Part shown: in pieces, positions 50,736 through 64,000 of the stretch
Layout: the number at the start of each line of letters is the position of its first letter
Position numbering within the stretch: the stretch's first letter is position 1
Source: Plasmodium brasilianum
Taxonomy: Eukaryota > Apicomplexa > Aconoidasida > Haemosporida > Plasmodiidae
Direction: 5' to 3'
DNA: 64,000 nt
Assembly: GCF_023973825.1 (NCBI RefSeq)
Contig: NC_090122.1
Location: forward strand, 1,683,630 to 1,747,629
Program-made: the position numbers and the translations under genes
Notes under the pieces: model-generated
Database searches by the model: none
What the model was told of the DNA's origin: nothing
Seen by the model: only the letters and a program-made list of their open reading frames with translations

Positions 50736-50842
50736 CTCATTGTCAGTCTTTGACAGGAATTTCGTAAAGTTTAGTAACTCATTTAAGAGTAAACATTTAA
50801 TTGTAAATTTTAAAACGGTTTGTTTTTTGCGTAAATTATTAT
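50736..50842 (-). other. Possible unassigned coding exon upstream of the VPS9-like gene
   Basis: On the minus strand a short frame (LRKKQTVLKFTIKCLLLNEL and on to TKFLSKTDNE) has helical protein-like composition. It ends exactly at a consensus donor, GAG|GTAAGA, and begins after an AG. I could not connect its phase to the exon at 49873 or to the short open stretch near 50215-50275. It could be a 5' exon disturbed by another indel, an untranslated exon, or chance. Confidence 0.35.
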
Positions 50843-51567
50843 CTCATTCAAATTATTGAAATGAAAAGGCAGAATTATGAGAGAATTAAAATTAAAAAAA
50901 AAAAAAAAATGAAAAAAAATTTCAAAGTATTTTTTTTTCTTTTATTCCTTTACATATTATATATGTATATATATATATGTAAATAATATAATAAGGAAAT
51001 ATACAATAACAAAAAAAAATTTTAAATCTATAAAAGTATATATATAAAAACTATGTGGACTATAATACATAACTAAAAATAATAAAATAAAAGGATAGAT
51101 TAATTATAATAAAAAAAAAAAAAAAAGTGGAAAATGATAAAAAAAGTTTTGTAAAAAGATTAATAAATTATATGGTATATTATTAAGATTATGGTTAATT
51201 TTATATATACAAATCTAGAAATCTAGATTGTAAAAAAAAAGAAAAGAAAAAGAAAATTTTTTTCTTTTCACATATTTTAAACTCTTACAATATTTGGTTA
51301 TGTATAATGCTGTATATATTATACATACATACATATACACGAATACATATATATTTGCATGTAATACATATTGGTAATATAACAATGATTTTATATATAT
51401 AGCTTAATTTTAGTTAGTCTATTTTTATTTTTTTTTTTAATTACTACATTAATTCTGTTTTTTAATTATTTTAACATTATATAGTTAATATTTTTTTTTT
51501 TATTAAATTTTTGTTAATTTTGGTTAATTCTCTGTTAATTTTTCCTTAATTTTCTATTAAATCTCTG

Positions 51568-54500
51568 TTAATAGGACGTGTTGTATGTCTGCAAATCAAG
51601 TGAATGGATGATCAACCGCTGTATTTCTAAGGACTGAGCTGATGGCAAAATGTTGTTTAATATTTCCGTGCTAAATAATTTGAGATAAGGAATAAGGGAT
51701 GATACTCCAATAGAGTTTTGCGTATATTTTATATGATATTTTAAGGACTGTTCTTTCCTTTTCCTTTCACCATTTAATATATCTTCTAGCTTCACATTAT
51801 TTGTTATGTTCAAATTTTTATATATGTTAAATACTTTAGGTATACAATTCATAAGAATATCATTTAGGCATATTATTATGGCAGTTTTCAATAACTCGTA
51901 GTATTTATCATCTACGTTGAGTATTGGGAAAATATCATCTTCAGAATTCTAAAAAGTAAAATACATAAAAAAATATTAAGAAATGAAAGAATTCAAAAGA
52001 GATAGCAGTAATGGGAATGCAGTTATGTAAACATAAATATAAATATTTTTTTTTCTTGACATATTATATGCGGCATGTACAAACCACAACACAATGGAAC
52101 ATAAAAAATGAAATATAAACGCTATTAGGAGTAAATATTTTTAAAAAAATGGAAAAATTGGCGCAAAAACAGAGCCATCATAATATTGTATGCAATATAT
52201 GCAAACTAAGCAACATGCACGGTATAAACAAATATTCGAGCAGTATATACTGTGTTATGCACTTTATGTGCACCTCTTTCCTTCCTCCTCTTTACCTTTT
52301 TTGCTTCTCCGGATGCATCTTGTCTGGTGTGATCACTGAGGATGTTGTTCACGTCCTGTGGATGGTCATACATATCATCTGGGGTATCATTATTTTGTAA
52401 TTCTTGTTTGTTCTTACAAACACTACTGCTGCTATTATGATGGAAATTGTAGAGAGAACCGTGTCTAGAATTATCAGAGCTAGAATTATAAAAATGGGTT
52501 AAATTATTTGAATTTATTTGTGTCTGTTCTGAATTAATACTAATATTATTGCAACTGTTATTACAATTGCTATTACTGTTACCATTATTATTCATATTAG
52601 TACTTGTAGCACAATTATAATCGCTTAACTTGTTTTGCCTTTTAATTTGTTGTATAGCCTCAATACTTAACTTATAAGCCTCTTTCACTCCTCTTCTAAT
52701 AACTGAATATGCCTTTCTATAACCATTAATTTTTATACGGAAGCACTTATTAGCTTCGTCATAAATTAGTCCATCCACAAATTTACACTTATTTACTTCT
52801 TTATTTATTCTTATATCTCTTTCTTCTACAGTTTCATCTATAAATGTATTATTAAAACTGAAAGGCTTATTATTATCTGAGTCAAAATTATACGATTTGT
52901 ATATATCCTCTTTATTATTTTCATACTGCTCCTCTGAAGGATATACTGCTGCCATGTTGTTTGTATATCCAAAGCACAACTTTTCATCTATAATTTGAGT
53001 GTTCAGTTTATTTATTATATTAGCATCTGTTAAGGTTTTACAGTTATGAAGCAAATGTTCATATCCTACTACTACACCATTCAAATTTTTCCCGTACAAT
53101 TCATGACATTGTTCGGCATAGCTAGCTGTCATATGCAGCTTGTTTTTATTACAACTACTACTACTACCACCTCCAACATTGTTACTAGTACTAACACTAC
53201 TACTACTGCTACTACCTCCAACATTATTTTCTCCACTTTCTACATTGTTATTACCATTGATAATACTCACATTATTGTAAGTGCCCGCACCGTCATTGTC
53301 AACCCCATTTGTGCTTGCATTTATTCTCACATTACTATTATTATTATTATTATTATCGTCGTTATTATCACCATTAATGAAATTCCTCATTAGGATGTTA
53401 TGATTCAAATTTTTATTATTACTACTACTACAACTACTACAAGCACCCTTGGTGGTGCTATTTTTGCATTCGTCTGATTTGGTCATATCATTTTTTATAT
53501 GTTCACTTTTAATATAATAATCTTGGATGTTATTATTATGTATATTGTCTACTTCATATATATGAGTGGGCGAATAATTATTATAATTCGTAGTTATTCC
53601 TGTATTACTTATTGCACTATTACTTGATGAAATATTAAGCATATTGTTATTATTGGCCTTATTAAATAAGCTGCTGTTGTTATTTTTGTTTTCTTTCATC
53701 ATATCAGGATCGTTTAAAAAGTGAATTAAGCTCGAGTCGATAGCATTACCACAACTACTACTGCTGTTAGTTCCATTATTATTATTATTATTATTATTGA
53801 TATTACTACTACTATTCGTAATAGTAGCATCCGTAGAAGCAGCACTGTTATCATATTTCGATGGGGCGTAACTCGATCTACTACCCTTCTTGTTATTATC
53901 ATTACTACTATTACCCTTACTGGATTTTAGGTTATACACTGCCTTATCGTTTTCCGTATTACTGTAGTTTTCCTCATAACATACACTATTGCTGCTGCTA
54001 TTGCTGTTACAGTTCATAATACCACTTGCCTTTTTTTCTGAAACATAATCGTACACATTCGCTTGTGTATTAGTTCTATTGTCACTTTTCAAATTGAAGT
54101 TACCTCTTCTCTCATTTAACGTGTACAAGTCTTTATGATTACTCATATTACATAAGGATGTAGTTTTCTTCTCGCTTAATTCACCCAAATTAACCGAATC
54201 GGTAATAAAGTTTGCCTTTTCATCTTTTATTATTCCGTTCTTTACATTATACTTGTAATTACATGTCATACTTGAGCTTTTGTGAGGATAACTTTTTCCT
54301 TTGTTTGTTTCTAAAATACGATTTCTAAACTCAGCAGCTAATTTATAAGCTTGATAAACTCCTCTTGTTCTAACTCCAAATGATTTTCTAAAACCACATA
54401 CACTAACAGTCCAGTAATTTCTTCTTTTATCAAAGAACATACCTTGTAATTTTGGTAAGCTAGCAGCTTGATTTAATATTTCACTTTTCGGTAGCCTTAC

Positions 54501-57500
54501 ATTTACACTGTTGTCAATTAAGCTATCTAGCTTTTCCGTACTCTTTTTAATGGATCTATTTTCCATATTAACATATTTATCGTAATTTTTTAACAATCTT
54601 CCACTACTGCCACTATTATTATTCCCACTATTATTATTGCTACTATTATTATTGCTACTATTATTATTGCTACTATTATTATTGCTACTATTATTATTGC
54701 TACTATTATTATAGCTACTACTATTATTGCTACTACAATTATTGCTACTACAATTATTGCTACTACTATTATTATTACCATTAGTATTACTATTATTATT
54801 ATTCATACCTTTTCCATATGATGATAGCATCATTCCTGCTATGTCACACTCCTTCAGCGTGGATACTCCTCCTCCCCCTCCTCCAATATTAATATTTGTA
54901 CTATCATACATACTGTTGTTTCCATTAATGATGTGTTGATTAATACTTCCGTTCACCATTATATCACTATTTGCTTCTACACTGTTAGAACCAGCTAATA
55001 AGTTTGAATCAAAATTTATTAATTCACTTTTTATTCCTCTTGCAGGTGAAGCGTTGCTACTTCCATCTTCTGCTAAGAAATTACTATTCGAATAATCATA
55101 CTCATTATTCACCATGATGCTCTCTTTTTTTTGTTTTTCCGACTCTGATAAATCCATTTTGTACATGTTCTCCTCATCATGTATATGTCCACCATTGAGC
55201 AGGTGTCCACTATTATAGTAGTAATTGTTACTGCTGCTGTTGTTGCTGCTATCATTGTTGTTTTCTCCAAGACCACTATATTTTTTGCCTTCTTTCTGAC
55301 TTGTACAGGCAGTACTATTATTATTACCATTACTGTTACTACTACTGCTGCTACTACTGCTACTTCTACTACTATTATTGTCTGTGTTTTTATTTTCAAT
55401 TTCTCCTTTTTTTTTTCTGTCTCTTTTACCATCTTCTTCGTATTTCATATTATGATTCAAGTTGTTATATAACTCACTGTGATGATTACGGAGTACTTTA
55501 TTTTCTTCCAGAAGTTTTTCTTCTGATTCCAATACAGGGAATTTATGATTCTCTAGCGAGTTATTATTATTTGCATTGTAATTTGCATTATTCTCCCCCA
55601 ACATTAATGAAGATGTATTACCACTGGATAATTCAAAATGGATTCCACCTTTGTTACTACTACTACTACTACTACTGTTTTTTCCAGTAGAAGCATTATG
55701 ATGATAATGATGATGATGGGAAGAGGGTTGCAAATCCGAGAAGCTGCTACTACCACTTAGGTGAAATTTCCTCTTTTCAAAATAGTTCAATTTTTTTAAA
55801 GATTCCTTGACACTTACATTATTACCTGCATTGTTAAAGGTACTACTGTTACTGTGACTGTTACTGTTAAGATCATTGTTATTGTTATTGTTATTATTGC
55901 TGTTGCTATTGCTGTTGCTGTTGTTGTTACTATTGCTGTTGTTACTATTGCTGTTGTTGTTACTATCCCTTTGAAAGAACATCTTATCTAAGCTAATATT
56001 TATGGCACTCTCTATTTCGCTGTCTTCGTCATTACATCTTGTGTCTTCCTCTTCCTCCTTGCTGTTAATGTAGCTAAGGAAATTATTCCCTTTTTTCTTC
56101 CCGTACATGGTAGTGTTACTAGTGTTTGATGTTACAGTGGCAGCTGCGGACGCATTACTGCCATACGCAATTTTATTATTTTTATGAACAATTTTATCAA
56201 ATTCAATCGTTTTGATAAAATTTCGAATGGATTCTGAAAACTCCTCTGTGTTTTCATCAAAGTTATTTGATTCTTTTATTTGAGCAACGTACTCACAACA
56301 TTTGTTATAACATAAAACAACATCAGAATTATAATCACTAGGGTTAAAGAAACTTATTCTTAAATTTTTATTCTTATCCTTAAAAAATACAATCCACTTC
56401 TTCATTTTTTCGTCCCAAATTATTCCTTTAACCCATGGTTTCAAGCTGTAAGCAGTTTTCGTTTGTTCACAGGTGGCGCTATTGTAACTGTTACTACTAT
56501 AGCAGCTATTACCATACTTGTAATTATCACCACTTAAAATACCTATACTATAGTCATTATTATCACCATTATTATCTGAACTCCTAATACTACTATTACT
56601 ATCATTTATCACATTTCTGTTGTATTCGAAGTAGTTTAATTCTTTAAAAAGATCATCCAATAATTCTATATCATGGTAATGTTGTTCATTCACGAACTTG
56701 GTGATATCATACAAGTTGTCATCATTATTCTCACCCTTTTGTTTATTTAAATAATCAACACTATTTATAAAAGCTTTACTTATTCCTTCCTCAAAAAAGA
56801 ATTGTTTCCTGTTTATATTATTATCTTTATAATAATCTACTACGAAACATAACTGTTCTAAATTGTGTGAAATCTCTTCGAGTTTTGGAAGCTTATTTAA
56901 TTCTTTGAATAAATAGTATACAAAACTAGTCATACGCATTTTAGAACAATAGTTATAACCTATCTCTATACCCTCTTTATTTTTTACATAAATATGTTTG
57001 GTAATTTCATTTCCATTATTATTCCATAACTTACATATCCACATATTTTTCTTATGATCCCACTGTATACCTTTTTTCCATGGGCATAATTTAAAAGCGA
57101 TATCATTGAATTCACTATTTATTACTTTTTCTGACGATGCTTTTTTTTTATTACTATCTTTAATACTGTTATTGTTTAGTTTCTCAGCACTGCAATCAGA
57201 TACTCCGTCATTGGCGGCTGCATCCGATTTATTATTATTACCTTCTTCTTCATACTTATTAATAATACTACTGGTACGTGCCATTATGTTGGCATCTTCA
57301 TCCATAGGGTCATTCTTCTTTTCAATATTTTCAATAGAATTATTATTTTCAACTTCAGTTAATACATCATATGTAGTTATTTTTTCCTTATTATTATTTT
57401 GCTCCTTCTCATCCTTCTCATCCTTATCATCCTCCTCTTCTTTCTCTTCCACCTCTTCCTGTGTACAATCTTTACTATCACTTTTCTTCACTTCTTCTTG

Positions 57501-60500
57501 ATCATCATTATCTACAACATCATCGTCTTCTTCGTTTTTCACTATAATGTAATCGTCATAGTTTATATGCTGCTCTTGCCTATTCCATTTTTCTACAACC
57601 TGACAGTTGTTATTATTCTCACTAACACTGTTACTGTAACTGACAGTATCATTATTACTCTTGTTGTTGTCAACAATATCTCCTACGATGCCCGTGCTGT
57701 TAGTTCCGTCCTTCTTGCTATTCAAAGAATAACTATTACATATCCTGTTAAAATTAATCACGTTTAACTTATCACTCATTGTCATATTCTTCAGGATATT
57801 AATACCTTTTATTATTTTTTCATTATTATCTGCACTATTATTATTTAATATATTTCTTATCATTTTGTTGAAATTTAATATATTCTCATAATTTAAATGT
57901 TCATTTATTTTGAAATTTTTTTCATTTTCATTCTTGTTATTATCATTCGAAATTATTTCTCCTTCTCCATTTCTATTCTCTTTAAGTTTATTCAAATTTT
58001 CGTACATTTTATTTCCATCCCATGTGTCATTGCGCTCTAAGGTAATTACATTATCCGTGCTACTACTATTACTATAACTATTATTTTTACTATTATTGTT
58101 ACTGTTACTATTGTTATTTTTATCTTTTTCCTTCTCTTCCACATTAATATTACTAATGCTACTCCCTTCTTTATTAGCATTATTATTAAACTTTGCAAAA
58201 GCTGCATGTGACTGATAATCGGATAGGCGGTTTGCACTTACTCCCGATTCATTATTATTATTAATACCGCTACCGCTACCACTGGTATGGTTACTATTAT
58301 TATTACTACTATTACTGTTATCATGAATGCGACTGTGGAGGTCAACTCTATAATCATAGTCGCTGCTGTTCACAAGAGCGCTAAGTTTCCTCTCTTGCTT
58401 GTCTTTTTCTTCCCCATAGGGATGATGATTACTATTATTGTCAAATGACTTAATAATATTGTTTCGTTTAATTACATTACTTAAAAGAAGATATGCATTT
58501 TTATCCTCGTCACTTATTAAATTACTATTCAAAAGTTGAAGAAGTTTCCCATTATCTTCACTAAATTTTTTATAATTATTATTATAATGAGTTGTTGTTG
58601 TTTTAGATTGTACATTATTTTTTCCTAACTCGTTTATAAAATCTTTATTATTATCTGAAGAGGTCATAGTAGTATTTTCTACCTCATTATCCATATTGAA
58701 AATATTAAAATTTGAATTATTTACTAATACACAAGAAGATTCATTTTTATATAAATCTTTCTTATAATTCAAATGTGCACGATTGTTCACATTTTGATGG
58801 TTTAAGGAAGAGCTAGTATTATTACCATTTTCCTTCTCATTATTATTTGTTGAGTTTGTATTTATGCGTTTGATTCCGTTTAAAAGTTTTAAGTCATTAC
58901 TTAAAAAGGAGGATTCTTTTTTGTAATGACTATTCGAATCACTTAAAAAGGATTTATTATCTCCTTGGTTCGATGTATCTATATCTATAAAATGTTTTTG
59001 TTCTTCATCAATACAGTCAAAGTCTTTACTGTGGCTGTTATTCATGTTATCCATATTAAGCATGCTATGGTTTCCATGGATGTTATTACCGCTATGATTA
59101 TTATGGCTGATTTGACTGCTATGGATGCTATGGTTTATGTAACCAGCTTCCCCACGCTCAAAATTTAGCTTACTATTATTATTATTATGTGTTATAAGAT
59201 TATTGTTATTTGCGTTAATTAACTTACTAAGTTTGTCTCTGCGTAAAGAAAAGGGCATATTGGCACCATCGTGATCGTTTAAGTCGTTTTGTGCATGCCC
59301 GTTGACATTATTACTGCTACCAATGGTACTGATATTACTGCTACCAACGGTACTGATATTGCTGCTACCAATGGTACTGATATTGCTGCTACCAATGGTA
59401 CTGATATTGCTGCTACCAATGGTACTGATATTGCTGCCACCGATGGTACTAATATTACTACTGCAAATTGTGCTGCTATTACTGCTCACATTGTTATTTT
59501 CACCTTTTAAATTCTTAGGATTTTCACTTTTGTTCACATTTTTACACATCTTGTTATTATCCTGGTTACATATGGTCAATTTATTAATACAATGGACAGC
59601 CATTTCATATGCATTATTATAACCGTAAATATCTACGGGAAATTTATTCACTAATACCTTGTTGTCATAGTCATACGTAACTACCCATTCCTTCTGAATA
59701 GAGTCATATGACAAGTATTTAAAAATTAGTTTGTTTTTTCCTTGAATATCTAAAAAAAAAAGGGGAAGAAATGGTTAAGGGGAAAAATATTATTAACAGG
59801 CAACATGAAACGAAAAACGCAGGAAGTGGAATATATATTGGGACGCGAAGCACACAGGAGTGTGGCGCATACGTGCATGCATACTTGATGAATACACGCA
59901 TATATATGACCATGTATACACTCATACACACATGCATATAATATTGAGCCTTTTATACAGTGCAGGTTCAAGAATGCAGAACAATTTTTGCCCGCATATG
60001 TATATTCCTCCTTAAGCATACCTTTGAATCCATTTGGAATCTGGGAATTAATGTTAAGTAGATTTAGGTGAGACGTTTTTGATTCTCCTTGTTGCTTTTT
60101 TATATGACCTATATTAGCTGTTTCAAAATTCTTTCTATGTTGTATAGCTAATTTTCTGGCTTCTTCAAAACCATACTTATAAACTGGGAAATATCTATTA
60201 ATACATCTACCATTGATACAAATTCCTGATAACCATCTATTTTGTGATTTATCAAATCTTACTCCAACAACATGGGGTAACTTTTCTGCCATTTTTGCAT
60301 AATTATTTTCACTATTATTTGATATATGTTTTACACGATTATAACTACATTTAGTACCTGATATATTTGCACTTGTGTAATTTTTATTCTTATCTATTTT
60401 CGATGATGTAGTAGTACTCTCTAATTTTACTTCATTTTTCACATTTATATTATTATCATTCCATTTATTGCTTTTTCTGATTTTTATTATACTTTCATCA

Positions 60501-60961
60501 TCACTTGCACTGTTACTTATATTGCCATTTGTGTTACTATTTATATTACCATTTGTATTGCTACATGTATTGCTACTACTAATTTCTTCTGAGTAGTCAA
60601 ACTTTTTATTATGATCATGCGATATTATAGAATTACCATTTAGGTTATTCATCAATGAGTTATTACTTGATCCTTCCTGCTGCCTACTACTAATATTATT
60701 ATTATTATTATTATTATATAATTCTAAATACTTTTTTGAATTCTCTTTTAATTTATGACTACTATTATTAGTGTTATTATTATTATTCGTAGTAGTACTA
60801 GACGTAGTAGTTGTTGTTAGTGTATCGCTTTTTTTAATAAAATTTATTTTATTTTTTGACTCTTCATTATTTAAATCATTACTATAATCACTATTATAAT
60901 ATAAAGAATTCATAGTTTTCTTTCTTCGAGTTCTTACTGATCTCTTGTTTATATCTGTCAT
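51568..60961 (-). CDS. ApiAP2 transcription factor with six AP2-type domains and ACDC domain, 3 exons, 2,924 aa
   Basis: Exons 60961-60022, 59749-52296 and 51948-51568. Junction signals (GTATGC/TAG, GTAAAG/TAG) and phases agree, and the total of 8,775 nt is a whole number of codons. AP2-type domains by approximate residue: 1, 228-282 (VVGVRFDKSQNRWLSGICI); 2, 324-370 (SYDSIQKEWVVTYDY, created across the first intron); 3, 1199-1257 (KGIQWDHKKNMWICKL); 4, 1413-1466 (KGIIWDEKMKKWIVFF); 5, 2074-2125 (LQGMFFDKRRNYWTVSV); 6, 2632-2683 (VDGLIYDEANKCFRIKI). Exon 3 encodes a compact ACDC-type domain (about 2799-2924, with YYELLKTAIIICLNDIL). Asn/Ser-rich linkers make up most of the length. ApiAP2 proteins are the main sequence-specific DNA-binding regulators of Plasmodium. 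It appears orthologous to recalled PF3D7_1139300. Domains 3 and 4 are the most divergent and may not bind DNA. Confidence 0.93.
54605..54790 (-). repeat. 15-bp SSNNN repeat in ApiAP2
   Basis: About a dozen 15-bp units encode Ser-Ser-Asn-Asn-Asn with Cys, Tyr or Gly variants, in the linker just before AP2 domain 5. Confidence 0.9.
59310..59475 (-). repeat. 24-bp ISTIGSSN repeat in ApiAP2
   Basis: About seven copies of a 24-bp unit encode Ile-Ser-Thr-Ile-Gly-Ser-Ser-Asn, shortly after AP2 domain 2. The units are close to identical in DNA. Confidence 0.92.
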
Positions 60962-63900
60962 CTTTTAATTTATTATTTAAAGAAAAAATCATAATACTGA
61001 ACAAATGCATAAACTACATATATAATTTCACCTATGCATAAATATACGTGTATATGCTAAGTGCTACAGGTTACTAATTTGTATATATGTAGATATACAT
61101 GTAAATGTACATATATTTATAACATATAGGAATGTATATATATATAATGTATAAATATGAGTGTATATATATGGAATGTATATATGTGGAGTGTATATAT
61201 ATGAGTGTATATATATAAGTGTATATATATGGAATGTATATATATGAGTGTATATATATAAGTGTATATATATGGAGTGTATATATATAGAATGTATATA
61301 TATGGGTGTATATATATGAGTGTATATATATGGAATGTATATATATGCGTGTATATATATGAGTGTATATATATGGAGTGTATATATATGGAGTGTATAT
61401 ATATGGAGTGTATATATATGAGTGTATATATATGAGTGTATATATATGAGTGTATATATATGAGTGTATATATATGGAGTGTATATATATGGAGTGTATA
61501 TATATGGAGTGTATATATATGGAGTGTATATATATAAATGTATATTATAAATGTATATATATAAATGTATATTATAAATGTATATATAGGAGTGTATATA
61601 TATAAATGTTCATATATGTATGTATATTTAAGAATATATATATATATATATGCTCATAAAAAAAAATCACAAAATATATGATTTTTTAAAAAGGATAAAA
61701 AGGTAACTATTAGTATGCTATGTACGTACGTACGTATGTAAGCATACATATATATACATTTATATATATACATTAATTTATATATATATTTTATATACTA
61801 GCAATATTTACTCATTATTTAAAAAAGTATTGTAAAAAAAAAAAATATATATAAAATACAAAATATAAAAAAAAGAAAATTATGATGGGAAAACTGTAAG
61901 AGGATCTATAAAAAGAACAAAAGAATGGAAATACATACATTAAAGAAACTATAAAAAAAAAAAAAAAAAATTATAAAACAAAACCTAACAGGTTCAATTT
62001 AAAATCTATAAAAAAGTTATGTTGAAATTATTTATATTTTATAATTTTTTTCTTTTTATTTATATACATCTATATATAACACAAATAAGTAAAAATATGA
62101 ATATATAAAAATAAATATGAATTAATATATGAATAAATAAGAATAAATATGAATATGAGTAATTATGCGTAAATATGAGTAAATATAAAAAAAATACATA
62201 TATATATATATGTATATTTAACAAATATATTTCAATATAAATTAAAAAAAAAAAAAAAAAAAAAACAAAACAAAAAAAAAAAATGTTGTAAAATTATTTA
62301 TATAGATGCATATAATAGTAACTGTACAAATGCAGATGAAAATAAACTACAATATAATATTTATATGGTTGCATATATGCATATAAATTATATAATATGT
62401 ATCCTATATACATGTATTCTATTATATACATATATATATATATATATATATACAATTATGCAATGTATGATTTATATATATGTAATAGAAATATGCAGAA
62501 TAAATTAATAACATAAATTAATTAAATGTATAAATATATATATATATATTTTAATTACTAAAGCTATTTCTATAAAAACAATTATTTTTTATGTAATTAA
62601 AAATAAAGAGAAATTTAAAAAAAAAAAAAAAGAGAAAACAATGAAAAAAGGAAAAAAAAAGAAAAAGAAAAAAAGAGAAAATACAAGTATAGAAAAGGCC
62701 GTAATGAAAAATAATTATATAAAATAATAAAATAAAATTGTACATTCTACGCATGCCACATTAAAATTATCTTGAATAAAAAAATAAAAAATAAATAAAA
62801 AAAAGGAAAGAAAAGAAAAATTATTGTAAAATTTACATATAATTTTTTTTAATTTAATAAATTAAGAAAACCATCATATATAACATATATATATATATAA
62901 TGTAATAAATACTATTATTATTCATAGTATAATTTTTTTTTTTTTTTAATTTACCTAAAAAATCTATTACATTTATTATTATTACTTATGACAACTATTC
63001 TCATATATATACAGTATAGAAAATGTAATATATATTTTCTGTACATATGGAGTGTTGTAATAATATGTGTATTCAACTATGTAACCTTATACGTAAAATA
63101 TAAATATATACAATAAAAAAGGAGGGGCGAAAAATTAAATGAAAAGAACGTAGGAAAATAATATATATATATATATATTTATTTATTTTATTTTTTTTTT
63201 TTTTTCATTAAAGTATATGTAATGTAAAAATGGAAAAAAAGTAGTCACAAAGAAAAAACTTGGTAAAATGGAAATATAATAAAAAATTAAATATGTAAAA
63301 AAAAAAAAACAAATAAAATAAAAAAAAATAATAATTATATTAAATAAATTTACTTTTTTGGACACTTAAAATAATGACTTAAAATATGTATGAAGTTCGA
63401 ATTGCATCTAATTTTTTAAATTAATTTAATTTTTTTTTTTTTTGTTTAGTTGTTCTTGTTTGATTGCTTTTGTTTTTTTTTTAATTTTATGAGAAAAATA
63501 TTAAAAAAAAAAAAAAAGAAATTAATTTTGTAAAGAAACTAAATTTTTTATTCTTTTTCCAATGTTTCTACAAAAAAATATATATATATTTATAAAATTT
63601 TAAAAGCATTTTAATTATATAATAAATTTGCATATATATATAAATATATATAATATATATCTAATAATACAAAACGTATATTTTACACGATTCTATTTTT
63701 TCCAAACATACATATGTATATATATTTTTTTTTATTGCATTATAAGTATATGCAAAATACAACATCCACATAAATATATATTTTTGTTCGGATCTGGGTA
63801 TAATAATCTAAGGAAAATTTTTTTTTTTTATATAAATATAATAATAAATAATATATAAATAATAACTATATGGGAAAATAAATAAAATGATATACTAGGT

Positions 63901-64000
63901 TATACATATATATATATATATATGTACGTATATACATATCTATGTGCATATATGTATATATATATATACATAGGAATTCATACCACGGTACCGCAAAAAT
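60962..64000. promoter_or_regulatory. Upstream region of the ApiAP2 gene
   Basis: 3 kb with no credible gene. It holds the 15-bp minisatellite at 61130-61545, TA repeats (for example 62431-62452), and poly(A)/poly(T) runs (for example 62243-62265). The ApiAP2 promoter and 5' UTR must lie at the left of this region. The right end is unassigned. Confidence 0.55.
61130..61545. repeat. 15-bp GTGTATATATATGGA minisatellite upstream of ApiAP2
   Basis: More than 20 tandem units of 14-15 bp (TGGAGTGTATATATA with TGAGTGTATATATA and TAAGTGTATATATA variants) begin about 170 bp upstream of the start codon. The variants are interspersed in runs, which is typical of unequal exchange. Confidence 0.92.

Larger units (their letters stand above)
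49874..51567. other. Region between ApiAP2 3' end and VPS9-like gene
   Basis: AT-rich, with an A-run near 50077-50098, a long TA run near 50170-50201, a 33-bp three-copy repeat at 50362-50455 and the possible exon at 50736-50842. It should hold the VPS9-like gene promoter and the ApiAP2 3' UTR. Confidence 0.55.

Noticed and set aside
51568..51891. Separate small gene downstream of the ApiAP2 gene
   Set aside because: It begins after a TAG acceptor at 51949, joins the large exon in phase, and encodes an ACDC-type domain, so it is the last exon.

Overview
This window looks like nuclear DNA of a malaria parasite (Plasmodium). It is extremely A+T-rich, with long poly(dA/dT) and TA tracts between genes. 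The proteins carry huge asparagine-rich and Asn/Ser low-complexity insertions, introns are short and AT-rich, and the genes include ApiAP2, ACDC and P4-ATPase-type families typical of Apicomplexa. The gene order matches what I recall of P. falciparum chromosome 11 around PF3D7_1138400-1139300 (GCalpha, PPM2, KIC5, ApiAP2). These identifiers are from memory, not from a search. Base composition and 6-7 kb gaps would fit an AT-rich species with a large genome such as P. malariae or P. ovale, but I cannot fix the species.

Layout. 1-4966 (-): N-terminal part of a P4-ATPase-type protein, very probably guanylyl cyclase alpha, cut by the window edge. 4967-11306: a 6.3 kb head-to-head gap. 11307-13955 (+): PP2C phosphatase PPM2 with a myristoylation-type N-terminus. 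15336-17465 (-): CTNNBL1, three exons. 19002-25014 (-): KIC5-like protein, four exons, with a coiled coil and an adaptin-ear-like C-terminus. 26328-33648 (-): TAF5, seven exons, with a roughly 1,100-residue Asn-rich extension. 33649-40400: a second large head-to-head gap with no credible gene. 40818-46763 (+): RNA-binding protein with one CELF-like RRM and several amino-acid repeat arrays. 48385-49873 (-): two-exon protein with a C-terminal VPS9-like domain. 51568-60961 (-): ApiAP2 protein with six AP2-type domains and a C-terminal ACDC domain, three exons. 60962-64000: promoter-side AT-rich DNA with a 15-bp minisatellite.

The genes are not an operon. Themes recur: nuclear gene expression (TAF5, ApiAP2, CTNNBL1, RRM protein), cGMP/phosphatase signalling (GCalpha, PPM2) and endocytic trafficking (KIC5, VPS9 protein). 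The two longest gaps are the two divergent promoter regions; convergent and tandem gaps are about 1.3-1.7 kb.

The most useful structural result is that three genes (CTNNBL1, KIC5, TAF5) are each broken by a frameshift inside a poly(A) tract, all in the same direction, as if one A were missing. Splicing the exons and allowing one extra A gives a complete reading frame in each case. I read this as homopolymer undercalling, with poly(A) slippage as the alternative. I did not find a wholly new genetic system. The strongest candidates for biology beyond routine annotation are the KIC5 ear domain with its Phe/Asp-Pro repeats, the divergent VPS9 protein, the FUS-like Tyr/Gly/Ser array in the RRM protein, and the repeat arrays.
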